Shown here: positions 9,012-18,201 of the stretch, piece after piece | How the letters are laid out: the number at the start of each line of letters is the position of its first letter | How positions within the stretch are numbered: the first letter of the stretch is position 1 | Origin: Catellatospora sp. TT07R-123 | GTDB lineage: Bacteria; Actinomycetota; Actinomycetes; Mycobacteriales; Micromonosporaceae | DNA length: 64,000 nucleotides | Direction: 5' to 3' | NCBI RefSeq assembly: GCF_018327705.1 | Contig: NZ_BNEM01000002.1 | Span: 2,480,001 to 2,544,000 of the forward strand | Made by a program: the position numbers and the translations under genes | The notes under the pieces: generated by a model | Seen by the model: only the letters and a program-made list of their open reading frames with translations | The model's database searches: none | What the model was told of the DNA's origin: nothing

Positions 9012-9596
9012 TCAGTTGCTGACCTGGACGTTGAGGGTCCAGTCGTCGAGGGTGCCGGTCAGGACGTTGTTGGCGCCCTGGTCGACGATCATCCACTCGA
9101 CGCTGACGGTGTGCACCATCGCGGCGGCCGCGGGCGCCGACACCCGCTTGCACGCCTGGGTGGCGTCGGACTCCCCGGCGCCGGTGGTGAACGACAGGTC
9201 GTTCGGGCCGGCCACGACGCCGTCGACCAGGATCCGGACCTGCAGGAAGTCCATCGGCGCCGCGTACGTCAGAGCCTGGCCCTGCAGCTGGGCCTCGGCC
9301 GAGAAGATGATCACAAGCTGGTCGGAGTCGCCGGCGGGGGTGGTGACCGCGATCGACGCACCGGGCAGCGGGGCGAACGCCCCGTTCTCGACGAGGTTGG
9401 TGGGGACGTCCTGCATCCGGACGTTGCTGGCCTCCTGCACGCCGCCGTTGCAGACGCTCAGGCCGACCGTCGGGGCACTGGTGGCGCGGTCGTCGTCGAG
9501 GGCGACGAGCGGGGCGGCCGAGCTGGGGACGGCGCCGACGCCGACGGCCAGGACCGCGGTCAGGACCGCCAGTACGGCGGCCGTGCGCTTGTTCAT
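9012..9596 (-). CDS. Secreted hypothetical protein, 194 aa
   Basis: A signal peptide (MNKRTAAVLAVL, cleavage near PSSAAP) is followed by a mature protein of about 165 residues rich in beta-forming stretches (ASIAVTTPAGDSDQLVIIFSA, HTVSVEWMIVDQG, DDWTLNVQVSN). Two cysteines (LSVCNGG and TQACKRV) may pair. The ATG at 9596 has AAGGAG nine bases upstream. The family is not recognised; the fold looks like a small beta-sandwich. It is convergent with the other secreted unknown at 8486-8953 and divergent from 9770-10627, so three secreted unknowns lie side by side. Confidence 0.75.
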   Translation of the reverse strand: MNKRTAAVLAVLTAVLAVGVGAVPSSAAPLVALDDDRATSAPTVGLSVCNGGVQEASNVRMQDVPTNLVENGAFAPLPGASIAVTTPAGDSDQLVIIFSAEAQLQGQALTYAAPMDFLQVRILVDGVVAGPNDLSFTTGAGESDATQACKRVSAPAAAAMVHTVSVEWMIVDQGANNVLTGTLDDWTLNVQVSN

Positions 9597-9769
9597 GGTG
9601 GTGCTCCTTCTGCCGGTGCCGCGACGGGTTCGCGGCCTTCCGAGGCTCGCCGGGGGCTGTCAGGGTCCGGTCACGGTCGGATCAGCGGCGACCGTGACGC
9701 CACCGTGACGCCGGTGCCGACGATGGAGGCCGGCCGCTCCACCCGGGACCGGTCGCAGAGGAGGTAGTC

Positions 9770-10627
9770 GTGAAGGCAAGCCGTCTGGCCGCCGCCGCGC
9801 TGGCGGCGGGCGCCCTGGCCGTGCCGGTCGCGCCCGTGCCCGCGTACGCCGATCCGCTGGTGGGCCTGGTCCAGCACACCAGCGGGGTCGACGCGGCCCC
9901 GAAGTCCGTGACTGTGCAGTGCCCGGCGGGCTCGTGGGTGTTCGCGCTGGGCGCGCAGGTCACCGGGGGTGGCGGCCTGGTCCAGCTGGTACGGATGGAG
10001 CCTGCCGCCGACCTGCGCACGGTCACCGTGGCGGCCCGCCCCCGCAGCACGGCCACGGGCACGTTCTCCGTCACCGCCGAGGCGGTGTGCGGGCGTTCGG
10101 AGCGGGCGCCGGTGCTGGTCACCCGGGACACGGTGCAGGCGCCGTCGGTGGCCGCGACCTGTCCCGGGGAGACGGACCTGCTCGGCTTCGGGTTCCGGAT
10201 CGACCGGCCGGTGGACCAGTGGCGCATCGACGCTCTGGTCCCCGACTTCGGGCTGACCAGCGTGGGCGTCCACGCGGCCGGGGCCGGGCTGCCGGGGACG
10301 CTGGCGGTCGCGGCGATCTGCTACAAGGTCGACCCGAAGCAGCCGCAGATCCGGCCGTACCGGATGGGGGCTGCGGGTGATCTGGGGGATGTCTGGCCGA
10401 AGACGGTGGGTGTGGACCCGAACGGCGACGACTGGAGTTTCGGTGTCGGCGGGCAGGCCACGGCGGCCGGGACGCACCTGGACCTGTTCGCGCCCCGACC
10501 GTTCGGCACCAGCTGGGTCCGGGCCCAGCGTCCGTCCGTGCCGACGCAGCCGGGCGCCGTCCGGGCCGCGGTGGCCGACGACGGCACGGTCACCGCGTAC
10601 GCGGCCCGGATCGGCACCTTCCACTGA
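9770..10627 (+). CDS. Secreted hypothetical protein, 285 aa
   Basis: It starts with a signal peptide (MKASRLAAAALAAG, cleavage near PAYADP). The mature part looks like two related beta-rich halves: CPAGSWVFALGAQVTGGGGLVQLVRMEP and, after CPGETDLLGFGFRIDRPVDQW, a similar pattern. The phrase 'CPAGS.V.G.G..' recurs in actinobacterial secreted proteins of unknown role. Four cysteines are visible in pairs. Start is the GTG at 9770 with GAGG six bases upstream. The 3' end is separated from the opposing regulator gene by only two bases, so the two transcripts must overlap or terminate inside coding sequence. No function is assigned. Confidence 0.75.
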   Translation: MKASRLAAAALAAGALAVPVAPVPAYADPLVGLVQHTSGVDAAPKSVTVQCPAGSWVFALGAQVTGGGGLVQLVRMEPAADLRTVTVAARPRSTATGTFSVTAEAVCGRSERAPVLVTRDTVQAPSVAATCPGETDLLGFGFRIDRPVDQWRIDALVPDFGLTSVGVHAAGAGLPGTLAVAAICYKVDPKQPQIRPYRMGAAGDLGDVWPKTVGVDPNGDDWSFGVGGQATAAGTHLDLFAPRPFGTSWVRAQRPSVPTQPGAVRAAVADDGTVTAYAARIGTFH

Positions 10628-10629
10628 CC

Positions 10630-13600
10630 TCAGCGGGCGGCGGCCGGCTGCCGGACCGGGGCGAGCAGCTCCCGGTCCGGCGGCCGTACACCGATCTCGC
10701 GCATGGCCGCGGCGTACCGGTCGAAGGCGCGCCGGGCCTCGCCGTGCTGGCCGCCCGCGACCAGGGTGCGCACCAGCGACCGGTGCGCGCGCTCGTCGTA
10801 GGGGTCGCGTTCGAGCAGTCGCAGCAGGCAGGCGACCGCGGCCCCGGGCTGGCCCGCGGCGCGGTGGGTGTGGGCGAGCATCCGCAGCATGGCCAGGTGC
10901 GCGGCCCGGACCTCCTCGCGCAGCGGCCCGGCCCAGTCGGCGTACGGCTCGTCCTCGAACGCCTCGGCGCGGTGCAGCGCGTCGGCGGCCAGCAGCACCT
11001 CCCGGGCCCGGGTGAGCTGCTCCTGCTCGACCAGCCGCCGGGCGTGCGCGACGTGGTCGAGGAAGTCGTCGACGTCGACGGCGCAGGTGCGCAGGTTCAG
11101 CGCGATCGCGGCGGTGTCGGTGCGCAGGAAGTGGTCGCCGGGCTGGGCCCGGTCGGGGTCGAGCACGCCGCGCAGGATGTTGAGCAGGACCGACAGCCGG
11201 TGGCCGGTGCGCCCCGGTTCGCCGTCGGGCCACAGCAGGTCGCACAGCTCACCGCGCGGCACGGGGCGGCCGCGCCGTCCGACGAGGATCCGCAGCAGGT
11301 CGCGGGCCTTGCGGGACTGCCACTGCGACGGCGGCACGACCTGCCCGGCGACCTCGACCTCGAACCGCCCCAGCGCCCGTACGGCGACCTGCGGCCGGGC
11401 CGCGCCGGAGGTGCCGATGCCGAGCCGGTCGGCGATCGCGTCGACGGCGGCCAGCCGCTGCGCCGCGGGCAGGGCCGCGGCCCGGTCGTCGGTGCTCGCA
11501 CCCGCCAGCGCGGCGGTCAGGACCGCGATCCGGGCCGCTTCGACAGCCGCCCCGGCCTGGTCCCAGATCGCCTCGGCCTCGCGCAGCGCCGCGCGGGCCC
11601 GCTGCGGGTCGGTCTCGGCGGCGGCGCGCAGCTCCAGGGCGTCGGCCAGCCCGGCCGGGTCCCCGCCGGTCCGGGCCATCCGCGCCGCCTCGGTGGCGAG
11701 CTCGGCGGGCCGTCCGGGCACGCCCTCGGCCAGCGCGGCCCAGCCCTGGGCCAGCAGCGCGGCGGCGGCCGACTGCGGTCCGGCACGAACGGCTGCGGCG
11801 TCGGCGTGCCCGGCGGCCGCCTTGACGTCGTCGGCGAGCAGCACCAGCGCCAGCCCGGCCAGGGCCGGCACCAGCACGTGGGCGTCGCCGGTGCCGGTGG
11901 CGACCGCGACGACCTGCTCGTAGGCGGCGCGGGCCTGCTCGCGCCAGCCCCGGCGGCGGTAGAGCTCGCCGAGGCCGAGCATCGCGCCCGCGAAGCGGCG
12001 CGAGCCCTGGCGCTGGTAGTGGGTCACCGCGGCCTGGTAGCGGCGCACGGCCTCGGGATAGCGGCCGAGCATGGCCAGGGCGTCGGCCTCGTTGCAGGTG
12101 GCGATGGCGTGCAGGCTCGGCGAGCCCGCAGCCTGGGCGTAGGCGACGCACAGCCGGGCCGAGACGAGCGCGTCGGGGTAGCGGGCCCCCTGCAGGTGCT
12201 GGTAGGTGCGGTTGGTGTGGATGCGGGTCAGCAGCAGCACGTCGCCGGTGCGCTGCGCGATCGGCAGGGCCAGCGCGAAGTGCTCCTCGCTGCCCGCCGT
12301 GTCCCCGGCGACGGCCAGGCACAGCGCGACCGCGAGGTGGGCGGTGGCCAGCGCGGTGTCGCCGCCGCTGGCCACCGCCCCGGCGACGGCGCGGCGGGCG
12401 GTGGCGGTGGCCAGCGGCACGTCCCCGGCGAGCAGCTGCGCGTGCGCGGTCCAGGCGGCCAGCAGCGCGGTGTCATCGGTAGGAGCGGCCGCGGGCGCCA
12501 TGCCGCCGGTAGGAGCGGCCGTGCTCGCCGTGCTGTCGGCTGGGCCGGCCGGAGCTGCGGCGCTGTCGGCAGAGGCGGCCGTGCTCGCCATGTTGTCGGT
12601 AGAGGCGGCCGGGGTCGCGGTGGCGGCGTAGGCGGCGAGGGCGCCGTGGGCGTCGCCGCGCTGGTAGGCGATGCGGCCGATCCGCCAGGCCAGGCCCGGG
12701 TCGGGCGGTCCGTCCGTGACCGCGGTGTAGGTGCGGGCGGCGGCATCGAGGTCGCCCGTGGTCCGCTGGGCGTCGCCGAGCAGGGTGAGCAGGCGCGGGC
12801 CGCGCAGTGGCGGCGGCAGTGCGGTGATCAGCGCGGTGACCAGCTCGGCGTCGCCGGAGGCGATGATGCGGTCGCCGTGGTCGGCCAGGACGCGGGCGCA
12901 GCGGTCGGGGTCGGCGGCGCGCAGGTGCTCGCGGGCGGCGGCCGAGGGCGGGCCGTGCTCGTCATACCAGGTGGCGGCCTTGCGGGCGGTGGCGGCTGCG
13001 GAGACGCCGCGGCGGTCGGTGGCGACGGCGGCGGCGACGGCCGGGACGACGTGCTCGGCCGGGGCCAGGCCGGGGACGGTGGCGCGGGTACGGACCAGGA
13101 TGCCGGTCTGCCGCAGCAGGGTGACCAGGTCGGCAGCGTCGCGGTGGCCGAACGCGGCGGCCAGGCCGGTGGTGACCGGGCTGCGGTCTTCAAGCTGGAC
13201 GAGCAGCCGGTACGCCGGGGGCGGCAGGTCTGCCAGGACGTGTTCGAGCAGGTGTTCGCGCAGCGGCCCGTCCGCGCCCGGCGGGGGGCCGGTGGCACCG
13301 TTGCGGCGCACCGACTCGACGGCGAGGTGGGCGAGGGTGGGCCAGCCCGCGGTGGCGGTGTGCAGGCGGGCGGCCAGTTCGGGGTCGCCGCTGCCGCACG
13401 CCTCGGTGATCAGGTCGTCGATCTCGTCGGGGGTGCAGGCCAGCTCGCGCGGGTCCGTTTCGGACCAGTGGTCGGGGGTGCCCAGGCGCCGCCACGGCAG
13501 CGGGTGCCGGGAGGCGAGGGTCACGTCGGCGGCCGCGTCGAGGTCCGCGATGGCGCGCAGCAGCAGGCGCAGGGCGTCGTCGGACAGCGCGGGCAGGTCG

Positions 13601-13773
13601 TCGAGGACCAGGTGGCGGGCGCCGTCGCGGGCGGCGTCGCGGACGAAGTGGTGCGGGTCGGTGCGGTGGGGCCACCAGTGGGCCTGGCCGGTGGGGTGCC
13701 AGCGGCGCAGGGCGGTCGTCTTGCCGTAGCCGGCGGCGGCGACCACGATCCGGCGGCCGGGTCGGCTGACCAT
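10630..13773 (-). CDS. MalT-like ATPase regulator with C-terminal SARP (wHTH-BTAD) domain
   Basis: The 1047-residue product has an N-terminal STAND ATPase with P-loop AAGYGKTT at residues 13-20, and HLVLDDLPAL as the Walker B strand. A long helical TPR-like middle follows. The C-terminal DNA-binding part starts near 790: a winged helix (ALGRFEVEV, SRKARDLLRILVGRRG) and then a BTAD domain (EQEQLTRAREVLLAADAL to the end). This is the reverse domain order of AfsR. A low-complexity stretch near residue 390 is encoded by a 30-bp tandem repeat. The ATG at 13773 is preferred (AGGA five bases upstream, ATPase strand begins at once); an in-frame ATG at 13812 would add 13 residues. Likely a ligand-gated transcription activator; target unknown. 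Confidence 0.85.
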   Translation of the reverse strand: MVSRPGRRIVVAAAGYGKTTALRRWHPTGQAHWWPHRTDPHHFVRDAARDGARHLVLDDLPALSDDALRLLLRAIADLDAAADVTLASRHPLPWRRLGTPDHWSETDPRELACTPDEIDDLITEACGSGDPELAARLHTATAGWPTLAHLAVESVRRNGATGPPPGADGPLREHLLEHVLADLPPPAYRLLVQLEDRSPVTTGLAAAFGHRDAADLVTLLRQTGILVRTRATVPGLAPAEHVVPAVAAAVATDRRGVSAAATARKAATWYDEHGPPSAAAREHLRAADPDRCARVLADHGDRIIASGDAELVTALITALPPPLRGPRLLTLLGDAQRTTGDLDAAARTYTAVTDGPPDPGLAWRIGRIAYQRGDAHGALAAYAATATPAASTDNMASTAASADSAAAPAGPADSTASTAAPTGGMAPAAAPTDDTALLAAWTAHAQLLAGDVPLATATARRAVAGAVASGGDTALATAHLAVALCLAVAGDTAGSEEHFALALPIAQRTGDVLLLTRIHTNRTYQHLQGARYPDALVSARLCVAYAQAAGSPSLHAIATCNEADALAMLGRYPEAVRRYQAAVTHYQRQGSRRFAGAMLGLGELYRRRGWREQARAAYEQVVAVATGTGDAHVLVPALAGLALVLLADDVKAAAGHADAAAVRAGPQSAAAALLAQGWAALAEGVPGRPAELATEAARMARTGGDPAGLADALELRAAAETDPQRARAALREAEAIWDQAGAAVEAARIAVLTAALAGASTDDRAAALPAAQRLAAVDAIADRLGIGTSGAARPQVAVRALGRFEVEVAGQVVPPSQWQSRKARDLLRILVGRRGRPVPRGELCDLLWPDGEPGRTGHRLSVLLNILRGVLDPDRAQPGDHFLRTDTAAIALNLRTCAVDVDDFLDHVAHARRLVEQEQLTRAREVLLAADALHRAEAFEDEPYADWAGPLREEVRAAHLAMLRMLAHTHRAAGQPGAAVACLLRLLERDPYDERAHRSLVRTLVAGGQHGEARRAFDRYAAAMREIGVRPPDRELLAPVRQPAAAR
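12479..12628. repeat. Five tandem degenerate 30-bp repeats inside the MalT/SARP gene
   Basis: Units start at 12479, 12509, 12539, 12569 and 12599. Each carries a version of GTAGGAGCGGCCG followed by CTCGCC...TGTCG. In the protein this gives 10-residue Ala/Ser/Thr/Pro/Asp-rich repeats. The in-frame unit length means copy-number changes would keep the frame. Confidence 0.75.
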
Positions 13774-13886
13774 GCTCGTCCTATCGGGCGGCGGTGTCGG
13801 TGCGTACGCCATGCAGGCTGCGGCGACCCGCTCCCCGAATCAACCCATCTGTCGGAAATAGGGCCGTCGTCGGCCGGGGAAGATTC

Positions 13887-13938
13887 GAAATCGTGGACGC
13901 CAGGTGCTGCTATAGCGACACCTGGCGTCCACGATTTC
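13887..13938. repeat. Inverted-repeat element, copy 1
   Basis: Perfect 20-bp arms (13887-13906 and 13919-13938) flank the 12-nt loop CTGCTATAGCGA. It lies between the divergent MalT/SARP regulator (13773) and the 3' end of the secreted multi-domain gene (13954). A second copy with the same loop is at 24109-24188. Confidence 0.85.
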
Positions 13939-13953
13939 AGATCAAGCCACCTG

Positions 13954-16041
13954 TCAGCGCACGTAGAAGCCGAAGTAGGCGGCTTCCGACGGGGTGCCGT
14001 CCGCGCCGATGGCGCGGACCTGGAGCGTGTAGAACGTGACCGCGGTGTCGGTCGGGGTCCAGGTGATCACCGCGGTGCCGTCGGCGGCCGCGGTGACGCT
14101 CAGGTCCGTCGCGCCCTCGACGCGGTACGAGTACGACACCGCACCCTGCTCGCGCGGGCTGACCCGGAACGTGATCGGCTGCCCGAACACCCCCGCGTAC
14201 TGGTACGGAGGCACCCCGGCGTCGATCACCGGCGCGGTGGTGTCGACCTGGAACTCGTAGTACCCCAGTTCGGACTCGGTGCCGTCGGCGGTGCGGGAGT
14301 AGACCGTGACGTAGTGCCAACCCGAGGCGGTCGCGGTCCAGGTCACTGCGGCGGTGCCGTCAGGTCCGGCGGCGGCGGTGCCGGTCTCGACGTCGTCGAC
14401 GGTCCACACGTACTCGGTGACCCCGGCCATCTGCGGCCGGAAGGTGAACGTGCCGGTGGTGCCGACCTTGGCGCCGACCTCGCTGCTCGGCCACTGGGCC
14501 GAGGAGACCGTCGGCGCCGTGCTGATCATGATCGGGAGCCAGCCCTCGCTGGACCGCCACCCGGCGGCGGTGACGCTGCGGACCCGCAGCTCGGTGTAGC
14601 TGTCCTGCGGGGTGAACGCGATCTGCGCGGTGCCGTCCGCGGCGGCGGCCACGGTCTGCTCGGGGCCGTTGTTCACCGTGTACGCGTACGACACGACCCC
14701 GGCCATCTGCGGCCGGAACACGATGCGGTGCGGCTGGCCGACCCAGGCCTGCGGGTCGAGGTCCTCGACGTCCGGGGCCGTGCGGTTGACGTAGAACTGG
14801 TAGACGCGCTCGTCGGAGAAGTTGCCCGCCCGGTCCCGGGCGAGAACGTGCAGGCTGGCCGGACCATCCTGCGACGGGGTGACGGTGACCGTGGCGGTCC
14901 CGTCAGCGGCGGCGGCGACGTACGTGGTGGCATAGCCGAGCCCGTAGAGGAAGCCGCCGAGGTCGGACACCCCGGGCAGGCTGAAGGTGAACCGGCCGGG
15001 GATGCCGCCGCCGCCACCGGCGGTGTTCTCCGGGTAGTCGGTCGAGGTCACGGTCGGCACCCCGGCCGGGCGGACCGTGTCGACGGTGAACCGGCACTCG
15101 GCGGACCAGCCGGTCTCGGAGTCGGCGTCACGGGCCTTGACCTGGAACGCGTACGTCCCGTCGGTCAGCGCCCCGTACGGCAGGAACAGCTGGGCCTTGG
15201 GGAACGAGTTCGTGATCGGGCCGACCTCGGGATACTCCCGCCGCGCCGACGGGTCGGCGACCGGCCACAGCGCGAACGTCGCGTAGACGGAGTCGGAGCC
15301 GCCGGTCTCGTTGACGTCCGGGTCGCTGGTCTGGGCGCTGAGCACCGGCCCGCGGCTGCTGGTCAGCAGCGCGGCGGGGCCGCCGCACGCGCTCTGGTCC
15401 ACCTTCAGCGCGGTGGGCGTGAACGGGGCGGCGTTGGAGTCGATGGAGATGCCGAAGCCCCGGGCGAAGGTGCGCCCGAGATGCGGGTTGCCCTCGCTGT
15501 CGGCCGGGATCTTCAGCTCGATGGTGAGGGCGGCGTCCGGCCGGGCGAGCGCGTCGCGCACCGCGTCGAGGGCGCCGACCTCAAGGTAGCCCGACGGGCA
15601 GCCGAAGTAGCTGACGGTGAACTCACCGAGCTTGGCCAGCTCGGCGGGCGGGTTGCGCCAGGTGGTCTGGGCGGTGACCGGCGCGGTGCGCCACACCTCG
15701 ACGCGGCGCTGCTTGTCGCAGTCGGTGACCGCGACCTCCTGCGCGATCGCGTACGCCGACTTGAGCTGGCGGCCCCGGAACGCGGACAGGTCGAAGGTGA
15801 AGTACGAGCGGGACGTGTGCTTCTTGCCCTGCTCGTCGCGCCACGCGCCGACCGGGGCGTCACCCGGCACGTCGACGTGGGCGGTGTTCGGCTCGCGCGA
15901 GTCGGTGTAGGCCACCGAGTCCGCCCGGACCAGTTGCAGGAGTGAGGCCTGCGCCGGTGTGCCGGTCAGCACCGTCGCCGCTGTCGCCAGCGACACCGCC
16001 GCAGCCGCGGCCCACCGCAATCCCCCGTGTCTGTACTGCAC
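13954..16041 (-). CDS. Secreted multi-domain protein: DNRLRE-like domain plus Ig-like repeats
   Basis: This 695-residue protein has a signal peptide (cleavage near TPAQAS). Residues about 35-215 resemble the DNRLRE/CBM96-type beta-sandwich: DSVAYTDSREPNT, RSYFTFDLSAFRGR and TTWRNPPAELA. Several Ig/FN3-like repeats with the recurring phrases AADGTA.V..TP and RPQMAGV.SYAYTV follow up to the C terminus. Such modules are found in large actinobacterial surface proteins, often next to RHS-type proteins, and serve binding or stalk roles. No LPXTG motif or C-terminal anchor is seen, so it is probably released. Start is the GTG at 16041 with GGGGAGG five bases upstream. Confidence 0.75.
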   Translation of the reverse strand: MQYRHGGLRWAAAAAVSLATAATVLTGTPAQASLLQLVRADSVAYTDSREPNTAHVDVPGDAPVGAWRDEQGKKHTSRSYFTFDLSAFRGRQLKSAYAIAQEVAVTDCDKQRRVEVWRTAPVTAQTTWRNPPAELAKLGEFTVSYFGCPSGYLEVGALDAVRDALARPDAALTIELKIPADSEGNPHLGRTFARGFGISIDSNAAPFTPTALKVDQSACGGPAALLTSSRGPVLSAQTSDPDVNETGGSDSVYATFALWPVADPSARREYPEVGPITNSFPKAQLFLPYGALTDGTYAFQVKARDADSETGWSAECRFTVDTVRPAGVPTVTSTDYPENTAGGGGGIPGRFTFSLPGVSDLGGFLYGLGYATTYVAAAADGTATVTVTPSQDGPASLHVLARDRAGNFSDERVYQFYVNRTAPDVEDLDPQAWVGQPHRIVFRPQMAGVVSYAYTVNNGPEQTVAAAADGTAQIAFTPQDSYTELRVRSVTAAGWRSSEGWLPIMISTAPTVSSAQWPSSEVGAKVGTTGTFTFRPQMAGVTEYVWTVDDVETGTAAAGPDGTAAVTWTATASGWHYVTVYSRTADGTESELGYYEFQVDTTAPVIDAGVPPYQYAGVFGQPITFRVSPREQGAVSYSYRVEGATDLSVTAAADGTAVITWTPTDTAVTFYTLQVRAIGADGTPSEAAYFGFYVR

Positions 16042-16246
16042 AAATGCCTCCCCAGGCGAATGTCCCCCCGGCGTCGCGCCGGAAGGCGACCGTCAGCGTA
16101 GATCGCGCCTCCGAATCCCGTCATCCCATTTGGATACGGTCCGTGATCGGGCGACTGCGTCGCGATGTGGCTGGCCACGGCGTATATCGTGGCTGCGGCA
16201 GCGGCGCGGCCGAGCGCCGCGGTCCGGCGGCGGGAGGGTCGAGGTC

Positions 16247-17098
16247 ATGCGGCTGCACGTGGGGTGCGCGATGTGGACGCATAAGCCGTGGCAGGGGCGG
16301 TTCCTGCCGCACCCGCTGGCGGCGGGCGAGCGGCTGCACGCGTACGCGAGCTGGTGCAACGCCGTGGAGGGCAACACCACCTTCTACGCGACCCCGGCCC
16401 GCGCCACGGTCGAGTCGTGGGCGGCGCAGACCGGTGCGGACTTCCGGTTCGTGGTGAAGCTGCCCAAGGCGGTGACGCACGAGCGGCGGCTGACCGGCGC
16501 CGAGGCGGAGCTGCGGGAGTTCCTGCACGTCATGGAGCCGCTGGGGCCGCGTACGCATGCGCTGTGGTTGCAGTTGCCTGGTTCGTTCGGGCCCGGCGAC
16601 GTGCCGGTGCTGTCGGACTTCCTGCGCCGCCTGCCCGCCGGCCACCGGTACGCGGTGGAGGTGCGGCACCGGGCCTTCTTCGAGGAGCCGCGCTCGGTGC
16701 GGCTGCTGGAGGAGACGCTGGCCGCCGCGGACGCGGAGTGGGTCCCGTTCGACACGGTGATGTTCTTCGAGCAGCCGCCGACCAGCGACGCCGAGCGGGA
16801 CGCGTGGGTGAAGAAGCCACGGATGCCGCGGCGCGCGCAGGCGCTGACCGACCGCCCGATCGTCCGCTACCTGGGCCGGGACTCGGTCGACCGGACGGTG
16901 GAGGGCTGGCGGTTCTGGGTGGACGTGGTGACCGGCTGGCTGCGGGAGGGCCGCTCGCCGACGGTGTTCGTCCACACGCCCGACAACGCCGAGGCGCTGC
17001 CGCTGGCCCGCCGTTTCCACGACGAGGTCCGGGCCCGGCTGCCGCAGCTGGAGCCGCTGCCGGAGCCGGTGCCGACCGAGCCGCTCACGCTGTTCTGA
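16247..17098 (+). CDS. DUF72 family protein (YecE-like)
   Basis: The 283-residue protein matches the DUF72 TIM-barrel-like family: MRLHVGCAMWTHKPWQGRFLP at the start, WCNAVEGNTTFYATP, FRFVVKLPKAVTHERRL, LWLQLPGSFGP, RYAVEVRHRAFFEEP and a C-terminal VFVHTPDNAEAL. The function of the family is not established. The ATG at 16247 is chosen because the conserved strand begins there and GGGAGGG precedes it; longer frames upstream lack family similarity. The 3' end overlaps that of the convergent AAA+ gene by 14 bp. Confidence 0.85.
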   Translation: MRLHVGCAMWTHKPWQGRFLPHPLAAGERLHAYASWCNAVEGNTTFYATPARATVESWAAQTGADFRFVVKLPKAVTHERRLTGAEAELREFLHVMEPLGPRTHALWLQLPGSFGPGDVPVLSDFLRRLPAGHRYAVEVRHRAFFEEPRSVRLLEETLAAADAEWVPFDTVMFFEQPPTSDAERDAWVKKPRMPRRAQALTDRPIVRYLGRDSVDRTVEGWRFWVDVVTGWLREGRSPTVFVHTPDNAEALPLARRFHDEVRARLPQLEPLPEPVPTEPLTLF

Positions 17099-18167
17099 CG
17101 GCGGTCCGGCGGCGCAGCCGCGAGCTGAGGTGCTGCCGCTCCCGGTCGGTGAGCCCGGCCTCCCGGCCGGTGCGGGGCCGTTGGGCCAGCAGCCGGTCCA
17201 GGGCCGAGGCCAGGTCGTGCTGGGTGACCGTGTCGCCGCCCCGCCGGGCCACGGCGAGCGCGGCGGCGATGACGGCCCGCTTGATGTCGCGGCCGACGGC
17301 GCTCGTCTCGGCCAGCAGCTCGACGTCGACACCGGGGTCCAGGCGCAGCGGGGCGGGCAGGTGGCGGCGCCAGATCGCGGCCCGCGCGGCCCGGTCGGGT
17401 TCGGGCAGGTGCACGTGGCTGAGCCGGCTGCCGATGGCCGGGTCGTAGCTTTCCACCAGGTTCGTGGCGAAGACCACGACGCCCTCGTACGTGTCGAGGT
17501 GCTGGACGAGTTCGGCGCGCAGCGTGTTGACGGCGTGCTCGGAGGCCTGGCCGACGCTGTCGAAGCGCCGGGACAGCAGCGACTCCGCCTCGTCGACGAA
17601 CAGCACCGCCCCGGCCCGCGCGGCGGCGCCGAACAGCGCCGCCAGGTTCTTGCCGCCCTCCCCGTGGAACTTGCTCTCCAGCTGCGAGGTGCGGGCGAGC
17701 AGGATCGGCGCGCCCAGGTGGGCGGCGATGCCGTGCGCGACCAGGGTCTTGCCGGTGCCCGGGGCGCCGTGCAGGTTGACGGCGGCGCGGGGGTGCGGCT
17801 CGATCTCGCGCAGGCCCCAGTCGTCGAACACGGTGCCGCGCAGCCGGATCGTGTCGACGGCCAGCATGAGGTCGGCCAGGGTCTCGGGCGGCAGGACGGC
17901 CTGGTCGAGCCGGTGTCGCGGGGTGGTGGGCACGAAGCAGGACATGCGCTGGCGCTGGTCGGGCTCGTCGGCGGCGGGCTCGGGAGCGGGCGGGATGTCG
18001 CTGCGGCGTACGCGCAGACGCAGTTCGGTGAGCCCGGTCTCGTCGAACAGCTCGCGGGCGTGCCGGTGGAGCCGGCCGCGGAAGGCGGCGGCCGCCCCGG
18101 CGGGCACCGAGCCGGGCACGCCGTCGATCTCGATCGGGTACGGCGCGGGGTGTTCGTACGCTGCCAC
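17085..18167 (-). CDS. AAA+ ATPase, third gene of a small operon
   Basis: The 360-residue product has a short N-terminal region (1-100) of unknown fold and a classic AAA+ core. Walker A is GAPGTGKT at 134-141, Walker B LFVDEAE near 189-195, sensor 1 ATN ending at 236, and an arginine-finger candidate R249 in DPAIGSRLSHV. A helical lid domain follows. It resembles the FtsH/proteasomal-ATPase-like group of stand-alone ATPases that remodel protein partners; it has no protease domain. The GTG at 18167 has AGGAG eight bases upstream. It lies 34 bp after a 102-aa membrane-protein gene and looks co-transcribed with it and the 118-aa gene. The partner it acts on is unknown. Confidence 0.85.
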   Translation of the reverse strand: MAAYEHPAPYPIEIDGVPGSVPAGAAAAFRGRLHRHARELFDETGLTELRLRVRRSDIPPAPEPAADEPDQRQRMSCFVPTTPRHRLDQAVLPPETLADLMLAVDTIRLRGTVFDDWGLREIEPHPRAAVNLHGAPGTGKTLVAHGIAAHLGAPILLARTSQLESKFHGEGGKNLAALFGAAARAGAVLFVDEAESLLSRRFDSVGQASEHAVNTLRAELVQHLDTYEGVVVFATNLVESYDPAIGSRLSHVHLPEPDRAARAAIWRRHLPAPLRLDPGVDVELLAETSAVGRDIKRAVIAAALAVARRGGDTVTQHDLASALDRLLAQRPRTGREAGLTDRERQHLSSRLRRRTAVRTA

Positions 18168-18201
18168 GGCGTTGCTCCTGTCAGGGCGCGGGTGGTCGGG
18201 A

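Noticed and set aside
12479-12628. Possible CRISPR-like array
   Set aside because: Repeats are contiguous without spacers and lie in frame inside a coding region.
10744-15945. Very long forward open frame (1733 codons) across two minus-strand genes
   Set aside because: Its amino-acid content is an Arg/Gly/Ala/Val shadow of GC-rich coding sequence on the other strand, and it crosses an intergenic hairpin.
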